Shown: positions 1-12,594, numbered from the stretch's first letter. The stretch is DNA of 64,000 bases from Toxoplasma gondii ME49 (GCF_000006565.2 NC_031477.1:3809137-3873136); one strand, 5' to 3'. Notes: a model not told the origin generated them from the letters alone. Numbers and translations are program-made.

Positions 1-370
1 AGGAATTCGAGCTTTTTCTTGCGTCGACGCAAGCGAACATCGCGCTGCAAAAGCCGTCACTTCTCCCGCTCTCCCTCACTGCATCTTTTCCTTCTCTTCC
101 TTTTTTCCATCTCTCTCTCTTGCTCTGTGTATCTTCCTCCCTTGCTGTGTTTCTTTTCTCGGCTTCTGCTTCCCCAGTCTCCATGCTGGTCTCCCTCAGG
201 GTCGACCGGCCGGAAGACACAGCAAAAACAGAAAGTATCAAAAAGATGTACAGACATATTTAAGGGATTAGACGCGTACACTTCACTTTTCGACGCATGA
301 ATACAGCCTCGTTCTCAACCTTAGTCGACATGTATTTATATATCTGCATCTTTATATAGAGATTTAAACA
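1..370. other. left flank, no gene recognised
   Basis: Short open frames exist on both strands, but none has a domain, a start context or a splice pattern I can defend. The stretch is moderately pyrimidine-rich around 60-180, as intergenic DNA is elsewhere in the window, and it runs directly into the 70-bp tandem repeat. Confidence 0.5.
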
Positions 371-1640
371 TGTCAGCATCTGTGCGGCCAGTGGTTCGGC
401 ATGCAGACTACCCAGGTCACAAAATATGTAGATATAAACATGTCAGCATCTGTGCGGCCAGTAGTTCGGCATGCAGGCTCCCCAGGTCACAAAATATGTG
501 GATTTAAACATGTCAGCATCTGTCCGGCCAGTAGTTCGGCATGCAGGCTCCCCAGGTCAGGAAAAATGTAGATTTAAACATGTCAGCATCTGTGCGGCCA
601 GTAGTTCGGCATGCAGACTCCCCAGGTCAGGAAAAATGTAGATATAAACATGTCAGCATCTGTGCGGCCAGTAGTTCGGCATGCAGACTCCCCAGGTCAC
701 AAAATATGTGGATTTAAACATGTCAGCATCTGTCCGGCCAGTAGTTCGGCATGCAGGCTCCCCAGGTCAGGAAAAATGTAGATTTAAACATGTCAGCATC
801 TGTGCGGCCAGTAGTTCGGCATGCAGACTCCCCAGGTCAGGAAAAATGTAGATATAAACATGTCAGCATCTGTGCGGCCAGTAGTTCGGCATGCAGACTC
901 CCCAGGTCACAAAATATGTAGATATAAACATGTCAGCTTCTGTGCGGCCAGTGGTTCGGCATGCAGACTCCCCAGGTCACAAAATACGTAGATATAAACA
1001 TGTCAGCATCTGTGCGGCCAGTGGTTCGGCATGCAGACTACCCAGGTCACAAAATATGTAGATATAAACATGTCAGCATCTGTGCGGCCAGTGGTTCGGC
1101 ATGCAGACTCCCCAGGTCACAAAATATGTAGATATAAACATGTCAGCATCTGTGCGGCCAGTAGTTCGGCATGCAGACTCCCCAGGTCACAAAATTTGTG
1201 GATTTAAACATGTCAGCTTCTGTGCGGCCAGTGGTTCGGCATGCAGACTCCCCAGGTCACAAAATATGTAGATATAAACATGTCAGCTTCTGTGCGGCCA
1301 GTGGTTCGGCATGCAGACTCCCCAGGTCACAAAATATGTAGATATAAACATGTCAGCTTCTGTGCGGCCAGTGGTTCGGCATGCAGACTCCCCAGGTCAC
1401 AAAATACGTAGATATAAACATGTCAGCATCTGTGCGGCCAGTAGTTCGGCATGCAGACTCCCCAGGTCACAAAATTTGTGGATTTAAACATGTCAGCATC
1501 TGTGCGGCCAGTAGTTCGGCATGCAGACTCCCCAGGTCACAAAATTTGTGGATTTAAACATGTCAGCATCTGTGCGGCCAGTAGTTCGGCATGCAGACTC
1601 CCCAGGTCAGGAAAAATGTAGATTTAAACATGTCAGCACT
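371..1640. repeat. 70-bp tandem minisatellite, 18 units
   Basis: Units start at 371 and then every 70 bases up to 1561 (18 full units), with a broken partial copy from 1631. Each unit opens with TGTCAGCATCTGTGCGGCC, contains GGCATGCAG and ends in a short AT-rich stretch. Period is strict, with no length variation. Variants occur at fixed sites: GTAG/GTGG, AGACTC/AGGCTC, CACAAAAT/CAGGAAAAAT, CATC/CTTC and GATATA/GATTTA. Units 441-650 and 651-860 form two almost identical 210-bp trimers. The array has no spacer/repeat alternation and lies outside any coding frame I accept. It is a noncoding minisatellite; a specific function is not visible. Confidence 0.95.
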
Positions 1641-4064
1641 GTCATGTTGGAACGATTTGTGTTTCCGGGTGCTGTGTGAAGCGTTGACATGAACATCTGT
1701 ATCTGGGACGCAGACTTGTTCAGGAGTTTCACGACAACGTCTTCTTTTGTCTCGAGGAAGACATGACAAAGACATTTTTACTTCTCTTGCGAGACGGACA
1801 GCGGTATTTTCTCCCCCCCAAATTATTTGGAGTCCGGTGAGGCAAAGAACCATCGCGTTCCTCATGTAAACGTGGAAAGCTCTCGTCTGTTTGTTCCTTG
1901 AAGCATGAGCTGTGGCGCCAGTCGTTCTACGCTTGTCAAGTTATGTTTTCTACGAAAGTTTGGTGTGTCTATGCGCAGCAGTGGAGAAGGCACTGTGCAT
2001 GTCTCCGTCGAAGAGGAAAACGGCTTCTGTGTTGCCGCGAAACAACAGAGTGCTGTCTCCCTTGCTTGAGGGGAGAAACGACCTCCTGTGAAACGCGAGG
2101 AAGGACTCTGAAGAACGCTTCAGCTTTCGACCAGCGTTCGACGCCTCGTATCCGCAGGAACGCGGGCGGTTTCGTTGACGCGTTTTCGAATTTTTTCAAA
2201 AGAAGGTCTCTGTCTTTTTCAAACTAACGCTACGCGCTTGCTTTCCATGTTGTCTCCCACTCAGAGAAACTCGATGCCGCGAGTCCTCGCCTCTTCCTTG
2301 ACGCTCTGGAGTCTCTGCTTCTCGGAGACTGTCCAACGATTCGACGAAGCAGGCGACAGAGGCGCGCTTCTTCATGCCGTTTCGGTCTTTCGCGACCACA
2401 CGGCATTTTTCCTTACCAGCTCAAACAAGGAACAGCGCCTGAAAGGAAAGACACAGAAAAAAACGAGAAGAGGAAAGACCAGAGAAGGAGAACGCCAGAA
2501 AAGACAGAGCGAGGGAAGGAAAGAGGAGGAGACAGTGCAAAGGAAGGAAAGAGAGGGAGAAGGAGAGAAAGGAGAGAAGGAGAAAGAGAGAAGGAGAAAA
2601 AGGAGGAGTGAAAGGAGGAGAGAAAGAAGGAGAAAGATGGAAGGAGTGAAAGAAGGAGAGAAAGAAGGAGAGAGAGAGAAGGAAGGAAAGACCAAGCACA
2701 GAGTTTCGCCTCCAAAAAGCGATGTTGCTTGCAAGTTGGAGAGACCTGCACGGTAGGACAGTCGGAACAAAGGCTGACAACCTTTGCTGTGTTGTGAAAT
2801 CGATAAGAAATCGATAAGACTGCTCGGAAAGTTAAGAGAACGCGAAACTCACGTTGACCATCCGCAAGCTCCCATGGACTTCCTTGCATGCGTCTTTCCC
2901 CAGGCGCCTCGCTGTCCACAGAGTGTGCAAGCTGCTTTCTGGAAAGTCCCGCAAAGCAGTCAGGCGTTCTTCAATCGTCGTCGCCAGTCTGCGTTCTTCA
3001 AAATCTCCATACTTTCTGCGTTTTCTCCCTTTGTCTTCCCGCTTCTGCATCTGTTGAGCTCTCGGTCGGGGACGGAGGACGAGGCAAGTTCTCCTGCGCA
3101 TGTGCGGCGGCCTCTTCCTTACCACTTGGTACTTGAGAGTCTCTTTTCGATTTCTCTCCTTTCCAGGAGGGAGAGCGGACATGCAGTTTATCTGACGCAG
3201 AAGCTTTTTCGCAGTTTTAGCGCGTCTCCTCTTCCTCCTCTTCGCCGGGTGTGGAGGCGCCTGGCATTCGCTGAAAACTCCCATCTGCCTCGTTCTCTCC
3301 TCCGCGAACACAAGAGGAATGGACCTCGAGTTGACGAGGGAGAGCACTGAGAGAGAAGAGAGAGAAAGAAGCGACAGAAAAGAGAAAACGAAGCGGGACC
3401 AGCGCGACGTTTCGTGCTCAATAAGGAAGGACTGGGAGAGAGAGAATATGAACTGCACAGAGCTGAAGAAAGAGCAGACGAGGAACTGAGAAAAGAGACT
3501 TTTGGAAGGCATCCAGGAGAAAGGGAGCGCGATGCCACGATAGAAAAACGCGAAAGAAGCAGAAAAGCAGCCACAGAGGAGAAGAGACAAGGGGAACGAC
3601 GCCAGCAGAAGTTTCGCCCACTGCCAGACGCCTGAGGTTTCTGCACTTTTACGAGGATAATACCGCATTTCGAGGGCGCTTCTTTCTCCACGACGGTTCG
3701 TTCCCCAAACGAAACGAACTGTCTGTGAAAAGCCTTTGCACGGCCAGCCGCCTTCTACCGCCTCGAAGGAAAAAAGAGAAAAACGGACGTCGGTCTCTTG
3801 GCCAAAACTGGGAGAGACCGGCGGTCGCGCTTGGCATCCGCCGCGGAGTGTGGCGAGCGATGCGCAGACTGCTCGGTGATCTCCAAGACGTTTCAAACGC
3901 TGAACTCGAGCTCCAGAAGTCCGCCTGCTCATCGCCGCTCTTCTCTCTCTCGACAGCCTTCGGAGCTCTTCATCTCCGTCCTCCTTACCGTCGCGCCTTC
4001 GTCTCGCTCTTCGTTTTCTCTTTGCGCAGCTTGCTTCGACTTCTCCCGCTTTGTCTGAGGCACA
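1641..4064. other. upstream flank of the mitochondrial-type gene
   Basis: No gene is supported. A purine-only tract lies at 2450-2695. A long antisense open frame (about 4247 to 2832) has Arg/Ser-rich, domain-free translation and runs into the N-terminal exon of the next gene, so I treat it as chance. The plus-strand pyrimidine runs at 3930-4060 fit the 5' untranslated region of the gene that starts at 4065. Confidence 0.5.
2450..2695. repeat. long purine (GA/AAGG) tract
   Basis: About 245 bases are almost exclusively A and G on the plus strand, built from imperfect GGAGAAAGA, GAAGGAAAG and GGAAGGAG words. Such homopurine/homopyrimidine tracts can form triplex (H-DNA) structures; here that is inference. 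The Lys/Glu/Arg-rich and Leu/Ser-rich open frames across it are by-products of the composition. Confidence 0.85.
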
Positions 4065-5153
4065 ATGTCGGCGGTTCTCCTCGTCAGGTGCGTGAAGCAG
4101 GGAACCTGGTCGTCTCCGAGAAGCTCTGCAGCTCAACGTTTTTCTCGGCGACTTTTCTCCACTGCTTCTGCCTCGCGCCAAAGCGAAGACGCGCCGTCGC
4201 TGCCCCCTCAAACGACCCGAGGACTTCTCCACGCTGGACGCCGTCACCGCCTGCTCCAGCGTTTCTGTGCCGCGTCGTTCATGCCCTCAGCTCCTCGAGA
4301 AGACGGCTCAGATCTGCCTCCCTTCAGCGTCTGTGCTCGGCGACTCTCTCGGAGTCCGGCCCACCCCTCTGAAAAGGCCGCACACTCTTCTCGATCCTCG
4401 ACTTCTTCTTCCTCTTCTTCGACCGCTTCTTCATCTCCTGCTTCTTCCTCCTTCCCTGCTTCGGCCGCTTCGTTTCAAGGGACTGCGTCGTTTCAGGCGC
4501 GCGAGGAGCAGCGCAGACAGGCACTGAAGTCCTTCATTTCTCGCTTAGATGACCTCTTCAATCTGCCTCACCAGCAGTGGCTGCCGCTGCACTCCGGTGC
4601 GCCTCTGGGTGCGAAGCGAGAGGCCGCCAGGCGGCACGGCGACTCTGGGCGATTCGCCAAGTCGCGCGAAAAACGCCTGCGGCCGGAGGCGCTGTCTCCA
4701 GAGTCGCCTGCAGAGGCAGAGGCTGTGGAGTCACCGAATGGACGCGATCGTCTCTCTCCGACCAACGGTCGAGACGACGCGCTGAGTGCTCAGGAGGCGT
4801 TCCTCGCCGCATGCAGACTGGCGAGCACGCGCGGCGACTTCCAGTGGTGCCTGCAGGGACTCAACCTTCTCGTCAACTTCGGTCGACTCCGCCCCGACTG
4901 GGAACTCTCGGATCGACTCATGGCGCTCTCCCTCCACTGCCGCAGACCTGAACAAGCGGAGCAGGTCTGAAACAGGCGCCGACGCAAAAGACTCTCCATG
5001 CAGATACAAATGCATACACATGCAAATTCATACAAATGCATGAGTCTGCATGTGCTCGCATTTGTGTGGTGGCGTATCGATTTACACATGCAGCGGTGAA
5101 GAGATATGTCTGTGCCTGTGCATATGCTTTTGCGTATGTCCAGATGTGAAAAG

Positions 5154-5188
<35 letters not shown>

Positions 5189-6716
5189 TATATACATATG
5201 TTTATATGCGTTTGTGTGTGTGTGTGTTCGAGTATGTCGTTGTATGCTTTTATATGTATCTATTTGGTATTCGTTCGTAGCGACGAATGCGTGATTCTGG
5301 GAAAGCCGAGTCTTGTTCCAGTGCATATGTAAGTATACATACATACATATATATATATATATATGTGATTGTGAGGTATGCACCTGTGTGATTGTGATTT
5401 GCCTGGTGGTGTAGATCCAGCTCGATCGAGGGTCGTTCTTGAGTTTAAAAACTGGGCGTGGAGTGTGAAGGCGTTCTTGTCTCTTCTGGCTTCGTTGTCG
5501 TTCTGTCCTCTCAGCTGCTCAGTGCATTTCCGCACTTCCTCGCCTGCCCACCGTCGCCGGTTCTTCTCTTCACCCTCATCGACGAAGCACTGGCAGCAGG
5601 CAGGCCTCAAGACGTCCGTAGAATTTTCGCGACGATGCGCGAGCAGTGGTGAGAACTTTTGTGTTCGTTTTTCTGTTCAGCAGCCGGGCCAGTCACACGG
5701 TTCCTTCTTTGCAGGCGATTTCGTCTGCTTTCCACCCAGGCCGGGTGCTTCTTCTCGTGCTCTGACGCTTCGATGCGCGCTGCTTCTTTCTTCTGCGGAG
5801 GGTGGCTGCGGTGTCCTGCCTTCAGTCGTCGTCTTCCGAGAAGACAGCCGTCTCGCTCGATCGCGCTTTCGTTTCCTCGCTCTCCTGTGTTCTCGCTTCT
5901 TCTGCTTCTTCTCGTGGCGCGTTTTTCCTTCGTGGTTGTCCTCCTGCCCGTGAATCTCGACGCCTCACCAGTCTCGTTTTTGCCGCTTGTTTCTCTCCCT
6001 GCGTCTCTCTCTTGCTGTCTCCTGCGGGTGGTGATTGCCTCCGGTTTTGTACGTGTCTAGAGCGAATCGCCTTCTAGGTTGCAGGATTTGTTTCTTTTCC
6101 ACATGCGAGAGTTTTGAGGTTCCGCTAGCCGCCCCTGTGTTTTCCTTTGTTTGGCTCCAAAAAGTTGTCGCTCTGCTTTCCCAGCGTCGAACGCGACCGC
6201 TTGGACGCGACTCCCCTTCGTGAAGGTCGGGGCACTGTGGCAACATCGAGCGGTCGCGACTTTCTGCTGCAGGCCATGTCGACTCCAAGTGTGTCTTCTC
6301 GCTCTGTTTTCACCGCGCGCGCTGTCCCTCAGGCAGCTGGCCCTTCGCCCGGCTTTCTACGTCGCGGCCATTCGCGCGATGCTTCTTCTCCCGACGTCTG
6401 CAGACCAAAGTCTCAAAGAGGCGCAACTGGTAAAAAAAGAAAGAAGAAAAGGGAAGCTGGGCAAAAAAACGACCCGCCGCCAAACACGCAAAGCCCCACA
6501 AAGACAATGTCTCCGCATTCAGCGGCACTTGCCCTATCTACACATGCATAAAGATATACATATATATGAATTTATATGTATATTTATGTCGATATATTCG
6601 TGTCGACACTAAGACAAACGGCTCTCTCCATACCTGCACCTTTGCCTCTCCGTGAATGGCTATAGACGTCTATCCACCATGATATCCATTTGCGGAGTCA
6701 CAGACATATTTTTCCG

Positions 6717-6749
<33 letters not shown>

Positions 6750-8059
6750 GTATACGCATGCGTGTGTGTGCATGTGTCTGTGACGAGCGCGACCAGTGCT
6801 GTGTAGAAGCGTAGACGTCGGCGCTTGGTGGACTCTTCTTTCACTCTTGTCGCGTTGTATGTCTCTTGCGCATCTCGCCTGCCTCGCGCGCGCATCAGGT
6901 TGCAGAAGACGCCGCAGCGCTGGGGGTTCCCTTGCCTCCTGTGGCTCACCAGCTGCTGGTTGAACGCGCGTTGACTCTCTTCGAGGAGCGCCTGCGGCAA
7001 GCAGATTTGCCTGGCGACTCGGGAGACAGCGTCGCTGCTTCGGCCGAAGAACCGCAGTCGGAACACCAGGGAGGAGACGAGACAGACAGCGCTCGCGCCG
7101 GCGCTTGCTACACCACGGAAGAGTTGCTCAACCTGGCACAAGAGTCGCACGTAAGTGAAGAGAGCAGTCCGCCTCGATGCGGAACAACCAAGCAGGTGGA
7201 CCGTGAGTGGACGAACGCTGTGACGCTCAAAGGCAGCGGAGACGCTCCTCCCCTTGCGCGGGGACGACCGACCGCTCTCGTCAAAAAACGCCTTTGCTTG
7301 ATCTCTTCCCGGAACGTTGTAGACTCCCGTGGTTCGACGGATCGAAGGCTGTCTCCCGCAGACCGGTTTGGCTTTCTCCGGTGACGCTTCGTCTTCTGGC
7401 TCTTTCTGCGTTGCCAACATAGCTGGAAGGACAAGACTGAGCGAGGAACACAGTGGGCATGTTTTCCTTCTCGGTTGGCATCCAAAACGATGCACTGATG
7501 AAGCGCGAGCTCAACGACGATGTCTGTCTTCTTCACTGCCCTGTGGCGCTCGCTGTCCAGCCCACTATGAACGCAGAACGACTTTGAAGTGTCTCCTCAC
7601 TCCACGTCTGAACGGGGGGCGTTCTCAATTATAAATTTGGTAAAACATTATCTGGTTTAGCTGACAAAAAAATATAGGATTTTGTGTATTGCGTTTAAGT
7701 GAAGGAGGATATAAGATCTTTTATTTAGCGAATTTTTCCGCGGTGCGCTGGTAGCCGGGGCCGCGTCCCCACATTTTCCCGGCGCTTGGTGATTTCTCGC
7801 ACACAGCTGCCTACTGCCGTAGAGAGCAGTGCACGCCTCGGGCAAACGATGCGAGTCGATCGACGTATCGGGCACCACATGAGCAGACCTCGTTGGTTCA
7901 TTCGACCTGTCGAACTCTGCCCGAACACAGCTGTCTCTCGACATCCACCAGTCTATCTTTGACTCTACCTTGCTTTCTGTTTTTCTCTCTACCTATCTCC
8001 ATCTTCGTGTATCTGTTCGCATCTCTCTCGCTATATACATATATATATATATTTATGCG

Positions 8060-8093
<34 letters not shown>

Positions 8094-10343
8094 TGTCTGT
8101 GAGTATCCATCAGTCTGTCTCACTTGGTACTTCTCTGTGTACGTATACCGGTTTGTGTCGGTGTGCTTCGTCTGTCTGCATTTTCCCCGTCTCTGTGGAC
8201 TGTCGGTCTGCGTGTAAAAACGTCTTCCTCGCTCTCTCGCTCTTTCACTTGCAACGTCCCGCTCGCTTCTTCACCTCTGTGCCGTTTCTGCGTTTCCACC
8301 TTCGCTGGTCGTCAGAATCGCCTGCTGGTCGACCAGGCAAGAGACGCGGTGCGTCGTCACATCTCCGGTTCGTCTTCTCTCGCCGATTTCTCCGCCTCCC
8401 TCACGTTCCCCCCGGCCCAGCGGATCCCCAGAGCTGAGGTCTCTGAACTCTTCCTCTGGAACCGGGCGCCGAACGCGCATCTTCTTGCGCAAGCTGCTTG
8501 GCTGCAGTGGGCGGCTGAGCGGTTCGCGGAGAGGCACAACGCGGACGCAGAACACGGTGGAAGCGAGCGCCAAGCAGACGGAGAGAAGGCCGACGACAAA
8601 CCAGGCGCGAGGCGACGGCGGAGGGCGCAGTCGGGAGGGAAGCTTGCTTCCTGGATTCAGTTGCTTCAGCAATCGTGCTCGGCGAGTCTTCAAGAGCTGG
8701 CCGGCGGTATCGACAGGGGCAGGTGGGTCTCTTCGCGCGTTCCGTCAGCGAGGCAGGCGCGGTGCACGAGGGCCGTAGAAGACGATCAGCATCCGAACCT
8801 CTTCGTTTCGCTCGAAAGAATCACAAACGCACTACTGCGACAGAGCCATCGAACGATAGGAGTGTTCGCATGCAGGCCTACACCTGTGCTTTCACCTGTG
8901 GATCGTTTCGCTCGTTCTTCGGTTCTCTCCACGTCTACAGCGCGAGCGCCTCGACATTGTTTGTTACGTATTGCCGACACTGTTGCATTTTTTCCATGTA
9001 TTCGTATGCGTTTGTATGCATTTGTCGGTATGCATACCAAGTATTCAGGTGGTGGATGTGCGAACGTGAATGGGCAGGCACTTGTCACATTGTCGCTGTG
9101 GATACAGGAGACGACTTGGCCTCTGTCGGCGTTTTGTGGTTTTTCCCCTCAGCCTCGTGTCTCTTGTTTCTGTGCGGTGCGTCTCTTTCAAGTTTTTCTG
9201 AGAGCGCTTTTCGTCACTTCTCGCAGACACTGGGTCTGCCAGGAGACAAATCGAAGCTCGCAGACCAAGCACACCTTCTGGAAATCTGTGTTTCCTGTTT
9301 GAACGTGAGGTCGACGACAGGCTGAAAATCTCTGCATTTGTGTTTGCAGCTCACTCCATCGGGGCCTGCCTCCGGCCCTCTTGGCGGCGTTGATACGGTC
9401 AAGTGACGCGTCTCCTCTGGCGTTTCCTGTCCTTCCAGAAGACGGACAGAAAAGAGAAATCGTTCTGAGAAAAAGGAACGTTCTCTTGAAGGAGAGGCGC
9501 GAGGCAGCCCAGGTGAGGTCGATTCCAGGCGATGGAGATGCGGTAACGAATTCGAAAGACATGATGCGTGTGCTGTCCTCAAAAGCTGAACTGGGGAAAC
9601 GTCTGTGTCGTCTGCCCATTCGACTGTGTTGTTCAGTTTGGCTTTCTCTCTGTTCTCGCTCTTTCTCGCTGGCTCTTTTGCTTCCAGCTTCCTTCTCTCT
9701 CCACTCTGTGGCGCACATACTTTACAGTCTCAGCCTCTCGCGTCTCTGACAACAGAACTTCCCTTCTTTCACCCTCGGTGGTCTCTATGCCTTACTGTCG
9801 CGTATCTCTCCGATAAACTGAGGCCTCGCTTGGCCGTGTCTCACGAGCGTTCGTTTCGCTCGCCCCGCTTCGCGTCCCCCGTAGATGTTTGAAAAGAGAC
9901 TTGGAAAAATGCGTTCTCAAAATACATGCCCTGCACCACGCATGCACAGCTTCCTTCCCTACCTCCTTCACGCTTCTCTCCGTTGTTGATGGCCATCTTC
10001 AGCCTCGCGAGCGTCTCTTGGTAACGAACTGACAGCTTGTGCGACGTTGTCTACATGGCCTCGCATTTTTGACTCTGCACCTCCCGAGAGTGATTCGTTT
10101 GCTCCCCTGTTGTGAAGCTGGTCCAGCGAAACAGACGCGCGGGGAACTTTCGTCATGCGCGTGGAACGCAGTCTGACGCTCCACAGGTCGTCAAAAACTG
10201 CTTTTTGTGTTGCTTTGTTCGTTGTGCTCCGCCAGGCGCTTCGTGCGCTCCAGCATTCTGCCTTCGCAGACAAACTGCCTCCGGTTCATGTCCTCTCTGC
10301 CCTTCTTCGCTCGGGCGCCGACGTCGGGAGCGCTTCCTCTTGA
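4065..10343 (+). CDS. putative mitochondrial protein with helical-repeat-like segments, 7 exons
   Basis: Hand-built exons: 4065-4964, 5515-5648, 6333-6429, 6899-7150, 8316-8722, 9350-9512, 10236-10343. All are GT-AG with phases 0,2,0,0,2,0, giving 686 residues. ATG 4065 follows ACA and has an in-frame TGA nine bases upstream, so it is the first possible start. Residues 1-40 are Arg/Ser-rich and free of acidic residues, with RRLFSTAS near 28-35, a classical mitochondrial presequence with an R-x-F/S-type cleavage site. After a Ser-rich linker, residues about 240-345 contain repeated helical pairs (WCLQGLNLLVNFGRLRP, LIDEALAAGRPQDVRRIF) reminiscent of PPR/TPR units. The rest is helical with an acidic loop at about 420-450 and a basic patch around 540. 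I do not recognise the family; an organellar RNA-binding or ribosome-associated role is a guess. The 3' end converges on the PTB gene. Confidence 0.7.
5156..5200. repeat. TA microsatellite in intron
   Basis: Near-perfect (TA)n run with one AAA interruption, followed by TATACATATG. It lies in the first intron of the mitochondrial-type gene. The same intron carries a second TA array near 5346-5365. Confidence 0.9.
6716..6750. repeat. TA microsatellite in intron
   Basis: (TA)n run followed by TGTATATG and a TGTGTG tail, inside the third intron of the mitochondrial-type gene. Confidence 0.85.
7624..7740. other. AT-rich island, candidate nuclear insertion of mitochondrial DNA
   Basis: About 115 bases inside the fourth intron (7151-8315) are clearly more AT-rich than the GC-balanced flanks. 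They are also not a TA microsatellite, containing words such as GGTAAAACATTATCTGG and TTTAGCTGACAAAA. The boundaries with GC-rich DNA are abrupt (CGGGGGGCG before, CCGCGGTGCGC after). Toxoplasma nuclear DNA is known to carry many short fragments of its mitochondrial genome, so this is a plausible one. I cannot assign it to cox1, cob or a ribosomal fragment by eye. Confidence 0.35.
8035..8092. repeat. TA microsatellite in intron
   Basis: Two (TA)n blocks separated by TTTATGCG, ending in TATGCACATG, in the fourth intron of the mitochondrial-type gene, about 220 bases before the next exon. Confidence 0.9.
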
Positions 10344-11810
10344 AGAAGCAGGAGCAAGGCTCGGACTCCTTCGCGGAGTGTGTTTAGGAGCAAAACATCA
10401 CGCCGTCGACACAAGAGAAGAAACGAGAAAACGCTGGCGTATCTGGACAGCCGAAGAACCTCCTCGAATCGCTCTGTCTGCGTCACGGCGCCCGTCCTCG
10501 AAGGACACCATACGAAGGAAACCTCGTTAGCGAGTGCTGTCGTTCTAAGCATGAAAGCGTCCGTGGAAGCATGTCACTCAACAGATGGTCTTTCTTTTTG
10601 TCCAGCCACGCAACCAAAGACCTCAAACTTTGCGTTTTCTTCTACGCTCTCCACTTGCTGTGGCGAAAAACCATTCAATCTAAACCTGTCGCGCCGGCCG
10701 GCGAAGAACGTTTTCCAAGCTGCCGCGAATATGGGCAGAACCAGTGGTGCTGAAGTCGAGACCCTCGTCGTGTGCTGATCCTACTCGCTTCTACGGTGTC
10801 TGTACACCGGGCAACGCTGAAACGGCCTTACCTCAAACCTCTCTCTTTAGCGCCAAATACACACATGTATATATATATATATATATACATTTAGATACAT
10901 ATAGATATATATATATGCATGTATCGAAATAAAAAGATATCTGTCGATTTCATTGTGTTTAGAGCGGTAGAACACTCGGGGCAAAACGGTGAGACTTGCC
11001 GCCTAGCTATCTCGGACGTGTATGCAGTGAAAGGTACACTGTGGAGTCGTTCTGGTCCCCGCGGTGCGGCAGATCGTGTTCGCCCTCCACTTCGAAATGC
11101 CTGTTCCTTCTCGGGCTGTACGCCAGGTTTGCAACACAATGAAACGAGGCTCCACCAGTCTCCCCTCGCGAACCGCTGCTTCGCGGTGTCGCTGGAGCCA
11201 CTCTGCGCCCTGGAAAACAGAACGTTCCGTTGCAAACATGCACGCCATGCACATCTGCAGAGGGCCGGAAGCGGCAGCTGCAGAGTCGAGCCATCTTTAC
11301 AGCAGAGTCCAGTTCGATACATGTAGAGAAGCGCATGCACAAAAACACATGGCCTGTCGATCATCAAGGCAAACACAGTTCCCTTCCCAGCCACAGAAGA
11401 GCGCTTCCGGTTCTCATGAGGCTTCGACCAGAGACCCACATTGTTCTCCGACCTTCTCTCGCCCTGCGGGCTGCACGAGCCCTACGCTGTCTCCTTGAGG
11501 GTGTCTCTCCGGAGACAGCCAGCTGCCTCAGTCATCCCGCTTTTCAGGTGAGTCTCTGTCACACACGGCGCTGACGCCGCGTCTCTGCAAATCCAAGAGA
11601 GTCGGCGAAGCGGCCCCACGGGCCAGCTGGCGCATGCAGTTTCAGGCCTGGCGGTTCGCGAGATGTCTCGGCGCAGGCGAAGACACACGACGGCCGACAG
11701 ATCCCGGAAGAAGCGGGTCGGTTTATCGACAGGCGAAGACTCGATACGGCGAGACACAAACTGCTGGCAGGCGCAGCTCCTCGATTCTCCACGCGTCGTT
11801 CCTCTCCATT
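10344..11810. other. convergent intergenic region
   Basis: This lies between the stop codons of the plus-strand mitochondrial-type gene (10343) and the minus-strand PTB gene (11811), so it should hold both 3' untranslated regions. It contains a TA microsatellite (about 10868-10918) and a GGTGTCTGTACACC near-palindrome at 10795-10808. No open frame here has recognisable protein character. Confidence 0.6.
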
Positions 11811-12526
11811 TTACAGAACAGTCTTGGAGAACGCGACCTTCATGCTGCGGCCGTGGAGCTCGTGGTTGTGGAGGTACATCACCGCAGCGACGGCCTGGAA
11901 ATGAGCAATCCGAGCCAGAAAGAAAAGAGACACACAGGCGTCCGACTGTCCAAAAACGCTTTCCGTTCGCATCTCGTAAAAACCAGATGAGGTGACCCTC
12001 GTCAGGCCTGCTCAACCCACGACAGAGCCGCGGCCCGACTCCCGAGCTGTACAGACCCACCGTCCGACACACAAAGCCTGATTGTCGCCTCAGAGGCGAT
12101 TTCCGCGAGGTTGTCAACACACCCTCGTTTTCCTGACGCTCACCTCGGCCTCGGTGCCCATCTCCATCATGGCCATCTGCGTCTTTGCAGACTCGTTCTT
12201 GGGGGCCTTGAAAGTGAATTTGCTCACTTGGCCGTGCTCCTTGAACAGCTTCTGGACTTCCTCGTCCGTGGCATTCTCGTCCAAGTTCGCCACAAAGATG
12301 GTCTTTGTGGGGCGGCAGGAGCCCTTGACGTACTTCTCGACGTCGTCACCCTGACGCAAAACGAAAGCAAAGTGCCTCGACCTCTCAAAAACTGCCCTCT
12401 ATAACCCCCTGCAAAACGCGACTAACGCCAGCCCACGGTTTCTTCCAAAATGGCCCAATCGGCGTCTCGATCTCACACGCATACATTCATATACAAATAT
12501 ATGCACATGCATACACAAACATATAC

Positions 12527-12594
<68 letters not shown>

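Noticed and set aside
371..1640. Regular array that might be a CRISPR
   Set aside because: The units are continuous 70-mers with no unique spacers, and the host is a eukaryote; it is a minisatellite.
2832..4247. 471-codon minus-strand open frame
   Set aside because: Arg/Ser-rich without motifs, no start or splice logic, and antisense to the N-terminal exon of a better supported gene.
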